A stretch of DNA of 64,000 nt from Symbiodinium natans (GCA_905221605.1 CAJNDS010002494.1:92501-156500); one strand, 5' to 3'. Shown: positions 22,541 through 33,600, counted from the first letter of the stretch. Notes: generated by a model from the sequence alone, not told the origin. Translations and numbers: made by a program.

Positions 22541-22760
22541 AATCAATATTTTCGGCTTCCGAACGCTGTGAAGTTCCGCCACCAGGTTACTACTAATCGC
22601 TTAAGAACCCCGAAAATAATAGAAATAATCCTCCTTATTAAGGGTAATATAATAAGGATTATTTTCTTTTGGGGTTCTTAAGCAAATAGTAGGTTAGGGG
22701 ACTGTGATGCCATGTTGCTGAGGACCTGGCCCAGACCGACTGCTCAGGCGCGATCGTTTG
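22541..22760 (+). CDS. Two candidate exons separated by a TIR element
   Basis: Left exon ends CGCCACCAG/GTTACT at 22585; right exon starts after AATAGTAGGTTAG near 22696 and reads DCDAMLLRTWPRPTAQ to a GC donor. In the frame FSASERCEVPPP/G-DCDAML the two join in phase 1. The sequence between them is one inverted-repeat element. Confidence 0.4.
22585..22697 (+). mobile_element. TIR element, GCTTAAGAACCCC family
   Basis: GGTTACTACTAATCGCTTAAG and AACCCC left; GGGGTTCTTAAGC and AAATAGTAGGTT right; AT-rich centre. Its borders coincide with GT and AG of a possible intron. Confidence 0.8.
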
Positions 22761-22999
22761 TCTCGAAGCGCAAGGGTTTAGGGTTTAGGGTTTTGGGGTT
22801 TAGGGGTTTCGCCCAAACCGGCTGCGCAGCCCTTCACATAACATGGAAACGGGGCTACCAGTAATTGCCCACCATGATCTAGTACATCATGAATCGGAGT
22901 TTGCAACGTAACTGAAGTTAGTTGATAAGAATAAGATGTAAGTAAGGGTTGTATTTCTTACGGCCAACAATATGACTTATTGATGCTTTGTTACTCTTA

Positions 23000-23265
23000 A
23001 CTTCTAGACCCTAAACCCCAAATCCTAAACCCCAAACCCTAAACCCTAAATCCTAAACCCCAAACCCCAAATCCTAAACCCTAAATCCTAAACCCTAAGC
23101 CCTCGAGTGCTAGGTGGCTCTGCCGGCGCACTGGACGACGAGTTGGGGCCCTGGCTCAGCTCCACGAGTTTTTTGCTCCCTAAACCCCTAAACCCTTAAA
23201 CCCCTAAACCCCTAAACCCCTAAACCCCTAAACCCCTAAACCCTAAACCCTAACCCCAAAACCCC
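23000..23265 (+). repeat. Two CCCTAAA-type arrays flanking an exon-like island
   Basis: 23000-23102 mixes CCCTAAA, CCCCAAA and TCCTAAA; 23177-23265 is CCCCTAAA octamers. The candidate exon 23113-23172 lies between. Confidence 0.9.
23113..23172 (+). CDS. Candidate exon
   Basis: Frame GSAGALDDELGPWLSSTSFL between CCCTAAG and CCCTAAA text. A second frame is open too. Confidence 0.35.
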
Positions 23266-23277
23266 CTAGGGTGTGAC

Positions 23278-23358
23278 GGTTTTCGGAAACAAGGGGGACC
23301 CCCTGATATAGTCCCCAAAATAGTAGGATTCCCTTACAGTCAGGACCCCCAATAAGGT
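23278..23358 (+). mobile_element. Dispersed element, GGGGGACCCCC / AAATAGTAGG family
   Basis: GGAAACAAGGGGGACCCCCT then CCAAAATAGTAGGATTCCC. A second copy is at 63121-63192 inside TPR intron 1. Confidence 0.7.
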
Positions 23359-23424
23359 GCCCCTAACTTCGGACACTCCCATGCGATGTAAGGGTTCAGG
23401 GTTAGGGGTGGCCCTAATGTACTG

Positions 23425-23523
23425 GGTAGGCCCTTAGGATGTTGCATATTTTCCCTTACTGGGTTTAAGAGGAATACAGCCAGGAATATCTATTTTTCAG
23501 AGGGTTTGAAGTGCCATCCTAGT
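23425..23523 (+). repeat. Dispersed repeat, GTAGGCCCTT family
   Basis: GGGTAGGCCCTTAGGA, TATTTTCCCTTACTGGGTTT, GGAATATCTATTTTTCAGAG; matches 61384-61480 piece by piece. Confidence 0.65.
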
Positions 23524-23617
23524 TTAGAGCAGCTTCTGCCTTGCACCCCCGAAAAACCCTAAACCCTAAACCCTAAACCCTAAACCCTAAACCCTAAACC
23601 CTAAACCCTAAACCCCC

Positions 23618-23695
23618 AACGACTTCTCAATGGCTTGTAACCTGGCGAGGTCGAGGGGCACCACGGCGCCCTCCAGCGCCGACAGCGCTGGGCTC
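23618..23695 (-). CDS. Candidate minus-strand exon
   Basis: Minus frame LSPALSALEGAVVPLDLARL then QAIEKSLG, between two CCCTAAA arrays. Composition favours minus over plus. Confidence 0.4.
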
Positions 23696-23873
23696 AGATG
23701 CAATGTTGCCCTAAACCCTAGCCCTAAACCCTAAACCCTAAACCTTAAGAGACTCCTGAGGGTTTTGGGTGGGCTTTGGGGTACCGGGTTCTCGGCTTCC
23801 GGGCTTTGTGGGATTTCGTTGTCGGGTTTTAGGCTTTCGGGTGGCAGCGCGCAGTGTGGATAGCATGAAATGG

Positions 23874-23996
23874 GGGGTTTCCGAAAGTAGGGGGTACCCT
23901 TTTGGGGGGGGTTCCGAGAAGAAGGGTTTAGGGTTTAGGGTTTGGTTTAGGGTAGTTGGGGGAATAATAGGGGTACCCCTATTTTGGGAAAAGGCC
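23874..23996 (+). mobile_element. TIR element, same family, invaded by TTTAGGG
   Basis: GGGTTTCCGAAAGTAGGGGG left, GGGGTACCCCTATTTTGGGA right; a short TTTAGGG run sits in the middle. Confidence 0.65.
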
Positions 23997-24032
23997 AAAT
24001 AGAGAGAGTGGGTGGGTGTGGTAAAGCATGCT

Positions 24033-24070
24033 CTCTCTGCAGTTGTGGAGACACAGGCGGGCCTACTGCG
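24033..24070 (+). CDS. Candidate exon ending at a TIR element
   Basis: CTCTGCAG acceptor then VVETQAGLLR; the GCTTAAGAACCCC element begins directly after. Confidence 0.35.
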
Positions 24071-24140
24071 ATTGCTTAAGAACCCCCCCAAAAAAACCAA
24101 AAAAATCTTTCTTGTAAGGTCATGTAGGATTTTGTTTTTT

Positions 24141-24185
<45 letters not shown>

Positions 24186-24200
24186 CGTCTTTCGCAAATA
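24064..24200 (+). mobile_element. TIR element, GCTTAAGAACCCC family, with homopolymer interior
   Basis: GATTGCTTAAGAACCCCCCC left and CGCAAATAGTAG right. The interior holds a T16 run followed by about 35 G. Confidence 0.7.
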
Positions 24201-24426
24201 GTAGCCTGTTGCTTGCTACGGAGCTCTCCCTAAACCCTAAACCCCCAAACCCGAGCGAAAAAGGGAGCTCATGGTTGGTAGGTTTCCAATTCCCGAACCC
24301 TGATGTGTCCTAAACCCAAGACACTGTAGACCACAAAAAGTTTAGGGGTTTATATGGTTGAAACACTGGCAAGCGGGTTTAGTTAATCTTGTCCTGGTGG
24401 GAGGATACCCTAAACCCTAACTCCCA

Positions 24427-24478
24427 GGCTTGGAAGAGCTCCTTCCCGACCCGGAGGCGGGTTTTGAAAGTGGGCAGG
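24427..24478 (+). CDS. Candidate exon
   Basis: TCCCAG acceptor region then LEELLPDPEAGFESGQ, preceded by CCCTAAA text. Confidence 0.4.
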
Positions 24479-24644
24479 GTTTTGGGTTTAAGGTTTATTC
24501 TTTTTCCGCACCGAGCCCTACTCGACTGTTGGGGGGAGGTTGCTTTTCGGGTTTTTCTGTGCTTTGGGGTTTTAGGGTTAAATACTTGTTTTTAGGGTTT
24601 CAGTTTTTTCTTCTGGCCTTTTGGGATCTAAGAGCTGGGCTTCA

Positions 24645-24722
24645 GGTGTTCTCGAGACCCCTGACCGGGAGGGGATGCGGATGTATTCAAGAGGAGGACG
24701 GCTGGAGGTGGTTGCTCAACGT
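24645..24722 (+). CDS. Candidate exon
   Basis: Two open frames, TPDREGMRMYSRGGRLEV and CIQEEDGWRWLLNVL; a TIR element end lies right downstream at 24727. Confidence 0.35.
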
Positions 24723-24726
24723 TCTT

Positions 24727-24766
24727 GGTAGCCCAGCAACCATATTCTAGTAAGGGTACCCTTTCT
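24727..24766 (-). mobile_element. TIR element, GGTAGCCCAG family, reversed end fragment
   Basis: GGTAGCCCAGCAACCAT is the reverse complement of the right end of the 38261 copy. Confidence 0.65.
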
Positions 24767-24884
24767 GGTTTAGGGTTCAGGTTCAGGATTTAGGGTTTAG
24801 GGTTTGGGGTTTGGGGTTTGGGCAAGGGAACCTTGAACCAAACGAAAAGGGCAAGGGGCACCACCGGGTTACCCAGAAGTTTGA

Positions 24885-24965
24885 ACAGGGCCCATGGAGA
24901 GGGCGTCAGAGCTGCTGGCCTTTTGGCACTTGGAGGTTACCCAGGCTACCTTTAACCCACAATTC
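24885..24965 (+). CDS. Candidate exon
   Basis: Frame RAHGEGVRAAGLLALGGYPG in a longer open stretch from 24826. Confidence 0.35.
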
Positions 24966-25077
24966 TAACAGTACTTATGAGCTCCCGAAGTCCTTTCAGT
25001 AGTTTTTAAGTAGACTTATAGTTGGGGTTTTTCAAGTACCCTAAACCCTAAGCCCTAAACCCTAAACCCTAAACCCG

Positions 25078-25160
25078 AGTTGGTGTCAAACGGACCCATG
25101 AACCTCCAAGATTTCATATTTCTGTCATATCTCTTTCATATCTCACTTGAGGCGTCTAAA
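25078..25160 (+). CDS. Candidate exon
   Basis: Frame LVSNGPMNLQDFIFLSYLFH directly after a CCCTAAA array. Confidence 0.35.
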
Positions 25161-25312
25161 ACCAAATGAGCCCCTGGAACACCGGAATCCTAAATCCCTT
25201 TGGAGGTCCGGGATTTCCCTTCACCGTCAAGATCTTTAAGCTCTGAACCCTAAACCCGCAACCCTAAACCCTAAACCCTGAACCCAAACCCCCGATAGCT
25301 TCCTCTGAACCT

Positions 25313-28300
25313 GAGGTGGATAAGCTGCAAGGAGACCTGGAACGCGAGCAGGGAATCGAGGCGCTCCCGAGTTTTTCTTCGGAGGTTCAAGGGTGGTGGG
25401 GCCCCTGAACCCCCCTAAACCTCCTAACCACCCTTAACCTGCTTAAGCCCTAGTTCTACAGGCACATATGGATACACATACATATGCATGTATATATATA
25501 TATATACATACATACACATACTAAAATTGTGATTTTTTGCGCATGCACCGGCAAATTCATAGATGCACTGAGACGAGAGGCGTACGTATTTACACAGACG
25601 TACATTGGGGTGTAGGATTCAGGCAACCCCTTGGCTGATTGACATTCAACTCTGGTCACCGGGTTCAAAAGCATGGTCAGGTCTGCAAGATCTTGAATGC
25701 GCAACGCCGGAAGAGGGTTCCCTGAACCCTAAACCCTAAACCCTAAACCCTAAACCCTAAACCCTAAACCCTAAACCCTAAACCCTAAACCCTAAACCCT
25801 AAACCCTAAACCCTAAACCCTAATGAAGTTTGGGGCGAGTATTGTCAGACCAATCACCGCTTAAGCCGCCCCCCTCGCGAAGGTCGCACTCCGGCACCGT
25901 TTGTCCGTGCTGGAGGTGCAAGCCATGGAGAAGTGCTTCCCTGAACCCTGAACTTTGCACCCGAAACCTCCATAAACCCTGTAACTAAGACCCTCAACTT
26001 TTTTCCAGGGGGAGGCTGAAATTTTGGAGCCCGAGGTGTCAGAAGTGCCCGACTGACTTCCCCACCGCCATCCCCAAGAGCCCGGTTTAGGGTTTGGGGT
26101 TTGGGGTTTAGGGTTTAGGGTTTAGGGGGGGACTTCCCTGGATGTTTGGCATCTCACAGGTTGCTGGAAGGCTGAGCCCCCCACCAAGAAAAGGGCACCA
26201 AACCCCCCAAAGTTCTAGGGAGTTTGGGGTTCAGGGTTGGTTTGGGGTTCAGGGTGTTCAGGGTTTGGGGTTTAAGGTTTGGGGTTTCGGAATTCCCCCC
26301 CCCCCCCCACCTCCGCCAGGCAGAGATCCGGGAGTGCAAGGAGGAAGAGTCCCTTGCCTACCAGTGAAATGTTCAGGGGTTTAGGGTTTGGGGTTTTTTG
26401 TGGCATCAGATTCATTTAGATGCACTGAAAAGCAAAGCTGTAGTTCTATACGTATGTGTTAATATTGGTTTCCTTTTGGAACGTCATTTGGTTGAAGTTA
26501 CAGGCATCCAGAACAACTTCGTTCTTTGCAGGGGTTGTTGATGCAGTGGGGTTCAGGGTCAGCTGGCCCACTTGAGCTCATGTTGTGCGGGAGCTCCTGG
26601 TCCCCGACACCCCAACCCTAAATTTAAATCCCTTTGCCCTAACAGCCCCTTAAGCCCCTGACCCCTAAACTCCAAACCCCAAAAGGTGCAGCAGCCCTTT
26701 TTGCAAAAGAAGCCGTCGCATAAGAGGCTACGCAGCCTGCAAAAGACAGGCTTAGGCTTTAGTGCTTAAGGGTTTTGGGTCCAGGGTTCCAGAAGTAGGG
26801 TTTAGGGGTTAGGGTTAGGGTTAGGGAGCTCCCGGCCAGTTCTTAGTTCTCCCTTGCCGCGCGTCCAGGCAGGCCATCCGATCTAGCTCTGTCCAGCAAA
26901 GCCCCTCGCTCGGCCATGACTCTTTGCACCAGGCCAGGTGGGACAGGCACCTGGACCCTGGATCCTTGTTCCCCCCCTTGTACTATACAGGGTGGGGCCC
27001 CCTTACTATACTAACTGTAGTTAAGGGACTTATAACCTAACTTAGGGTCCTTATAACCCAATTTAGGGCCCTTATAACTCTACTTATAACTAGGGGGCCC
27101 CACCCTGTATATAGGGGGTACTAAAATCCCTCTTAAGGGCTGTTAGTATAAGGAGGAACATCCCAACCTACATCCTACACGCTCAACCCCAAGACCCTAA
27201 ACCCTGAACCTCCAGGAATCCTGTTCATGTACTCATCCTACTGAAGTAAGGAATCAGGCACCCTGAAGAGATTGGACACGGTAGGGCTTGGGGTTTAGGG
27301 TGTATAGGGTTCAGGGTTCAGGGTTAAGTCCGCCGAAAGGGTAGAGCTGATTGGGTCTTCCGGGACAATCTCTGGGGAGGGTATGGATCATCCTGCCCTT
27401 GGTGCATACAGTACAAGGCCTAAACCCTAAACCCTAAGCCCAAAACCTAAATACTAGGCACCCTAAACCCAAAGAGCCGACAAGCTGAAGGAAGAAACAG
27501 CTGGCCTCGCGCCTTTGCAAGAGCCTTGCAGGCCGAACTCCTGCAAAGCGAGCTGAACTCGCTCTGCCGGGGCCCCTGCTTTTCAAAGGGCTCCCCTAAA
27601 CCCCAAACCCTGAACCCTAAACCCATCCAAAAGAGGTCATTGGGGTTGTAAAAACAAACAAACCCTGAACCCTAAACCTTTACGGTTTAGGGTCCAGAGC
27701 CTCTGGGGTATTGAAGGGCATTGTGGGGTTTAGTGTCTGGGTGCTTTAGTGCTTTACGCGTTAGAAGGGGCCGACATTCCTTTTAGTTCAGGGTGGTATG
27801 GCTTGGTAGTTTGAAAACCCTAAAGCCCGAAAACCCCTAAAGCGCCAAACAGCCCCTAGAGCCCTAAAACCCCTCAAACCCCAAAAGAACCCCCCTAGAG
27901 CCCAAAAAAGGCTCCCAAAAAGCCCTAAAACCCCAAACTCCTAAAGCCCACAAAAGCCCTAAACGCCCCAAGACCCCTAAAATTCCCGAAAAGAAAGCCT
28001 CCTGGTGCCAAAATCCGTAAACGCCCTAAGACCCCTAAACACTGCAACCCCAACACCCCAAAGCCCCTAAAGCCATAAAAACCCTAAAAGCCCCAACAAA
28101 AACCCGAGATCCCTAAAGCTCTTCACGGACACTTCCCCAGGCCAGCGTGTGGAAGCCTACCAGAGCGAGAACAGCCAACTTGAGGCCTGAGTGGTTTAGG
28201 GTTTAGGGTTTAGGGTTTAGGGTTTAGGGTTTAGGGTTTGGGGTTTGGGGTTTGGGGTTTAGGGTTTAGGGTTTAGGGTTTAGGGTTTGGGGTTTGGGGT

Positions 28301-29663
28301 TTAGGGCGTTCAGGGGTTTAGGGGGTTCGGGGGTTTTAGGGGGTTCAGAGTTCAGGGCTTTAGGGTTCAGAGGGCATCGGCTGTCACGCAAGAGAGTGAG
28401 ACGCTGCAGTTCAGGTGTAACTTCGGAACCCCGCGACCTTTCATGGGTTGGGTATGAATGGGGAAGTGCGTGGGCACAATATCATCCCCTTAGAACCCCT
28501 CCGCAATCTGTACGAAACAAGGTAACCCCGAAATACCGGCACCCACTGTAATTGCAACAGGCCTTTTTTGGTGACCTATGCCCTGTGAGCTGGCCTGACA
28601 ACTCATGGCTCCCGGGGGTGGAGTTTGGGGGTAGGGTTGGTCAAGACTCAAGCTGACGCTAAACCCGAAACCCTAAACCCTAAACCCTAAACCCTAAACC
28701 CTAAACCCTAAACCCTAAACCCTAAACCCTAAACCCTAAACCCTAAACCCTAAACCCTAAACCCTAACCCTAAACCCTAAGCCCTAAACCCTAACCCGAA
28801 ACCCTAAATCCCTTGGCAGGAGGAGCTTTCCTTGGTCGAAGCGCGAGAGGCCGAGCTTGCGCTGGAGCTCTGGCAGGTGCCAGAGGCCCAGGAGTCGTGC
28901 CGTGCTTGTACGGTTTAGGGTTTCGGGTTTAGGGTTTAGGGTTTAGGGTTTCGGGTTTAGGGTTTAGGGTTTCGGGTTTAGGGTTTAGGGTTTAGGGTTT
29001 AGGGTTTGAGTCTTATCATGTTTTGTTTGGTTGAGGGCCTCCGTCTTAGTCTCAGTGCAAGGAGGGTTGATTCAGGGTTGAGGGCGGTGATAGAAGGTCT
29101 AAGGTTCAGGGTCTACTGCAATCTTCGTTCGGATGTTTTGTTTTCGGTGGTTTGTCTCACGTTGTGCTTGGATTCTCAGGATTTGGGTGGGATGAATTGG
29201 GGATCCTTGGTAGCAAAATGGGTCTTTCCCAAAATAGGGGTATTACCCCTGTCATACCCCACGTAGAATAGAATCCCCGTAAAGGGACCCCCCCAAAAAG
29301 GGTACCCCTATTTTCGTTGACCCCCGCAAACCCAGCCCGCTTCCAAGGCAGGCAGAGTTCGAGGGGCTGTCACCAAAGCCGCCAATGATAAGGCCAGCGG
29401 ATCCAGCGAATCATCGAAAATGCAGCTGGCATGTAAATTCATGGCACGGTTGCTGACAGAGTTCGGAACCTAAACCCTAAACCCTAAACCCTAAACCCTA
29501 AACCCTAAACCCTAAGATGGCGCAGGTACCAGTGACACCAGCGTGACCTGATTGGCCTGCGGCCCTGATCCCCCAGGCATCTGGAAGACGCCAGTTCCCA
29601 GAATCGTCACTATAGAAGCCACCACCACAATGCACCCCAAGAAGCCCTCTGGTCCTCACTGAA
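25313..29663 (+). CDS. Coiled-coil protein gene (multi-exon)
   Basis: Cluster of Glu/Leu/Gln-rich exons. The core joins in phase: 27258-27280 (TLKRLDT, GT donor), 27475-27571 (LQAELLQSELNSLCR, GC donor), 28141-28184 (QRVEAYQSENSQLE, GC donor), 28820-28912 (EELSLVEAREAELALELWQ, GT donor). Likely earlier exons: 25313-25370 (VDKLQGDLEREQGIEAL), 25885-25935 (LRHRLSVLEVQAMEK), 25996-26030 (GEAEILEPE), 26318-26362 (AEIRECKEEESLAYQ), and less surely 26532-26597, 26683-26740 and 26870-26960. A later exon lies near 29348-29400 and possibly 29578-29663. Heptad-like spacing of Leu suggests a long coiled coil, perhaps cytoskeletal; no family is identified. CCCTAAA arrays precede and TTTAGGG arrays follow several of the exons. 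Confidence 0.55.
25556..25704 (-). CDS. Candidate minus-strand exon
   Basis: Minus frame RIQDLADLTMLLNPVTRVEC then QSAKGLPESYTPMYVCV. Inside the span of a plus-strand coiled-coil gene, so it would be an opposite-strand exon or chance. Confidence 0.35.
25722..25823 (+). repeat. CCCTAAA array
   Basis: Fourteen nearly perfect units. Confidence 0.95.
26966..27168 (+). mobile_element. TIR element, GATGTTCCCCC family, with a nested inverted repeat
   Basis: Outer right end GTATAAGGAGGAACATCCCAACC. Inside lies a second inverted pair, ACAGGGTGGGGCCCCCTTA and its complement TAGGGGGCCCCACCCTGTA, which suggests another element inserted into this one. Confidence 0.75.
28193..28306 (+). repeat. TTTAGGG/TTTGGGG array
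   Basis: Blocks of TTTAGGG and TTTGGGG alternate; starts 10 bases after the donor at 28185 of the coiled-coil gene. Confidence 0.95.
28664..28808 (+). repeat. CCCTAAA array
   Basis: About twenty units ending 11 bases before the exon at 28820 of the coiled-coil gene. Confidence 0.95.
28914..29010 (+). repeat. TTTAGGG/TTTCGGG array
   Basis: Begins at the donor (ACG/GTTTAGGG at 28913) of the preceding exon; TTTCGGG recurs every third or fourth unit. Confidence 0.95.
29215..29320 (+). mobile_element. TIR element, same family
   Basis: TCTTTCCCAAAATAGGGG left and AAAGGGTACCCCTATTTTCG right. Confidence 0.65.
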
Positions 29664-29728
29664 GGGGGTTTATGTAAGATTAGGGTTTAGGGTTATAAGT
29701 CATAATTCTAGGGTTTAGGGTTTAGGGT

Positions 29729-30082
29729 TTAGGGTTTAGGGTTCCCCAAAGCACAACCAGGGCGCCTGAGCTCAGAGGCATCGCACCCCGAAGTGTCCTG
29801 GTGGCCTTGTCTGCAGCGGTCCTGCAGCACAGTTCGTGCGGCCGAAGCGCCTTCAGACCTTGTACAAAATGAGCGGGGTTTCCACAGAATAGGGGTTACC
29901 CCCTCCTTTTTCGAAGGGGTTCTATTGTGGGAGCTAGAGGATTCTTGGGGTAGGGGGCCCCTATTTCCGGCAGCACCGGAAGTTTGTCCGTCCAGCTGCA
30001 CGTGGCATTCGTACCATTCCCGTGCGGTGGTCGGCAGGTCGTCGTACAGCTCAGCGTGGGCGCATGGATGTGCTCGTAGCAT
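29729..30082 (-). CDS. Candidate minus-strand ORF with a TIR element in frame
   Basis: Minus ORF of 117 codons: PCAHAELYDDLPTTAREWYE, CHVQLDGQTSGAA, then a repeat element (29876-29960) read in frame, then SAARTVLQDRCRQGHQDT. The parts either side of the element look coding. Plus frames are open but less natural. Confidence 0.4.
   Translation of the reverse strand: MLRAHPCAHAELYDDLPTTAREWYECHVQLDGQTSGAAGNRGPLPQESSSSHNRTPSKKEGVTPILWKPRSFCTRSEGASAARTVLQDRCRQGHQDTSGCDASELRRPGCALGNPKP
29876..29965 (+). mobile_element. TIR element, same family
   Basis: GGGGTTTCCACAGAATAGGG and CCCCCTCCTTTTTCGAAGGG; lies within a minus ORF. Confidence 0.55.
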
Positions 30083-30507
30083 GTCCGCCCGCGCACTTAT
30101 TCCGCAGTGAAAAGTTGGAATCGCTGTGCGTGCATCCGCTGAAGGGGTTCCCCCCCCCTATTTCCTCCGACCCTGATACTTCCCTATGCATTTATGGGCC
30201 CTGAACCACACACTCGCACACTCAGCTTGATGAGACTGAAACTGCAAAACCCTTGAAGTCCTGAACTCTGAAAAGATCCTCACATCCGGAGCCTTGAGCC
30301 CATCTTGAGCCCTCAAACCTCTCAACCCTGGATTAGCGATTAGGGGTTTATGGAGTTTAGGGTTGATGGTTCTTTTGGATTTGGAGGCGTCTCGTCTGTG
30401 TTCGAGCCGCAAGCCTGACGGCACTTCCTTGGCATTCTTTCGGCCCATCACAAGTCTTAAATGCTTCCACGGTGTGGTTTAGGGATTCGGGTTCTTTGGC
30501 CCTGTAA

Positions 30508-30631
30508 ATAAACCCTAAACCCTAAACCCTAAACCCTGAACCCTGAACCCTGAACCCTGAACCCTGAACCCTGAACCCTGAACCCTGAACCCTGAACCCT
30601 AAACCCTAAACCCTAAACCCTAAACCCTATT
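30508..30631 (+). repeat. CCCTAAA - CCCTGAA - CCCTAAA sandwich array
   Basis: A central block of about ten CCCTGAA units between two CCCTAAA blocks, ending just before the HAD start codon at 30641. Confidence 0.95.
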
Positions 30632-30640
30632 CTATTGAAA

Positions 30641-33600
30641 ATGCCGAGAGCCCCTCCTCAAGAGGTGATCATCTTTGACTGGGACGACACGCTGCTTTGC
30701 AGCTCGGCCATCAACGCACAGCAGTGGCGACAAGACCAGGCGGCCCCAAGCACTCCGTTGGGTCTAGGGTTTAGGGTTTAGGGTTTAGGATTTAGGGTTT
30801 AGGGATCTAGGGTTCGGGCTTAGGGTCCTAGAAGGTTTCGAGCGCAGGGGTTTTGGGGCCCTCCAAAGGTTGAGGGCTTCTTAGATGGAATCCAGGATTC
30901 AAGCAACAAGCTGGCTACTAGGATGTATATGGCGCTCCTCTACAGAGAGACGACAGACTGGCCGACACCTCCCTGGCAATCCTGAAGCCCTAAACCCTAA
31001 ACCCAGACATTTCGTAGGGTTTCGGGCCTCCTTTCCCCTCCCCCCTTCCTCCGTCCTCCCCTCGGCCAGCTGGAGCAGCTTGAGCAGATGGTCGAGTCAA
31101 TCCTGCCCCAAGCTTATCTGGCTGGTTCTTAGTAGGGAACGAGGGAATGAGGTCCCCTATATGTAATCCGTGAAAGGGTATATATAGGGCCCGAATTCCC
31201 TCATTCCCTATTGGGAACCCGGGGGTGATGTGAGGAGTTTGGGCTCAATGGCCTTAGGCCTCAGGATGAACAAATCGATGGGTTAAGCAAGGGTTCCCAC
31301 TTTTGAGTTGTAATATATTGGTCGGGATAATTACGAATAATCTTCCCTCATGGTCTCTTTGTAATTGTACCCTAATACCCCCCCCCCCCACAACAACAAA
31401 AAAAACGTATTCTAATTAAACCCCAAACCCCAAACCCCAAACCCTAACCCCTAAACCCTAAACGCTACCCCCTAACCCCCTAACCCCCTAACCCCCTAAC
31501 CCCCTAACCCCCTAACCCCCTAACCCCCTAACCCCCTAACCCCCTGACCCCCTGACCCCCTGACCCCCTGACCCCCTGACCCCCTAACCCCCTAACCCCC
31601 TAACCCCCTAACCCCCTAAACCCTACACCCTAAACCCTAAACCCTAAACCCTGTCGCAGTGGGATGCAAGTCGCGGCTTCTCTGGGGCTTGGGCGGCTGA
31701 AGGGTGGGCTTCGGCATGTTAGCCAGGACAGTGCAAGGGTTTAGGGTTTAGGGTTTAGGGTTTAGGGTTTAGGGTTTAGGGTTTAGGGTTTAGGGTTTAG
31801 GGTTTAGGGTTTAGGGTTTAGGGTTTAGGGTTTAGGGACCCTGGTGCGTCTTGTGAAGCCTGCGGCAGCATGGTCGCTAGATAGTCTGCGGATAAGTGCC
31901 TGCTAGCGGGTTCTGTCCACAGGCAACGGCTCAAGTTTCCAGATAATGCTGGTATATGAGTCAGGTCGGAAACCGGAAGCTCTTCGAAGCTCGAAAACCC
32001 CCAAAACTGCTCAAGCCCTGATCTACTCAATCCCTAAACCCTACACCCTAAACCCTCAACCCTAACCCCTAACCCCTAAACCCTAAACCCTCAACCCTCC
32101 ACCCTCAACCCTAAACCCTAAACCCTAAACCCCAACCCTAAACCCCAACACCCTGCGCCATCCTCGAAGCGAGGCTCGCTGCCATGCATCTGGGGGAGAC
32201 GGCGCCGCCTTCCTGATTGAGCTGGGTTTAGGGTTTAGGGTTTAGGGTTTAGGGTTTAGGGTTTAGGGTTAGGGTTCCAAACCTCGCCTTCTGATTGAGC
32301 TTGGTGGGTTTCGGGTTTGGGGTTGAGGGTTTAGGGTTTCGGGGTTTTGAATGCACCGACCCCTTATAAGTCAAGGCGCCGTGGTGGACTTTCAGACCAT
32401 AGATATTCTCATGGCGATGGGTGAAAGCTAGGCCGAGTACGTCAGGCGGATGTGCAAGCCCCTTTTTGACCTTTTTTTTGGCGGGGTCCGGTTGGGGGGG
32501 GGGGGGGGGGAAGTGGCACTCCCTTGGCAGCCAAAACAGAACCCAAATTCCGAATCCCGAACGCCCTAAACCACGTTAAGCCTTCCTGTTGAACTCTGCG
32601 AGGCTTCAGAGGTTCGTTGCAGAGGCTTCAAGGTCGCTTTGAGGCGAGATGCGGGTGTGGGCCCTTAAGTGGGCCGGATATGCCGCCAGATGATTGTCAC
32701 AAACGGCAACGCCTCCTGGGTGCAGGCGCTGCTGCAAAAAGGGTTTGTAGAGACCCGAAGGGCCGACATTTAAGAACATGCGCTTGCGCATCAATTTTAC
32801 AGTAACTACCTATGGAGGACCGTGATGCAGATTCCTGGTTCATAGCAGGCATGGCAGCTTGAGTGGATCCATAGAGCTTACCATTGTCGTAGGAGAGCTT
32901 TGACATGTATCTAGTCTTATTCTTCATTGCCTAAACAGTGATTGCGTGACCCAGCGCATGCTTTGCAGGACAGTGCTCGACGCTTCCTCCCGAACTTGCA
33001 GCGAACGCTGAACCGCGTCACAGCCCGCTCCCTCGGTGGAGACGTAGGGGTTTAGGGTTCAGGGCTCAGGGTTTAGGGTTTAGGGTTCGCGGGATAGTTT
33101 TGCGCCTAAGAGCCGACACCCTACACAGCAATATAGGGGTCGGAATAATTGCTAATAGTACTCCCTTATGCTCCCAAAAGGTTTAGGTTTCGGGTTTACG
33201 GTTTAGGGCAGTCGCGGGAGGGGGATGGATGGGTGACGGGGGGGGGGCGACTTCTCGAAAACCCCTTCGAGCCTATACCCCTGAAAAACCCGACTTCCTG
33301 GTCACCTTACGAAACAAAGGAAGGCTGTGTGACTTCCCAGCAAAGCCAGCAAGTAAAGCCAGCTCTGAGGTCGATAGCGCTTAGGTGCAGGGTTCGGGGG
33401 CTGCGCTGAGGTCATGTCTGCACGGGCACTGTATGAGCACTCGTTTCCTGGCGATCCCTTCGCCTGGAAGCGGCAGGCGTTTAAGGAGGCGGGCCGCCTT
33501 ACACCGAGTCAGCCGTGCACATGTGTTCAGTACAATTGCTTGCTTTTTTCGTTGTTCCTGAGCCTCAACCCTGAGGCTTTATACTTAAGCCCAATCCCGA

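Noticed and set aside
27500-27520. An 11-base GA-AG micro-intron between LAPLQ and AELLQ
   Set aside because: The phase-0 frame of the exon 27475-27571 is open across it and joins both neighbours in phase, so no intron is needed.
32420-32440. TAG read through as sense codon in MGES-stop-AEYV
   Set aside because: GILT ends in TAG and HAD in TGA in normal places, so stop reassignment is not supported.
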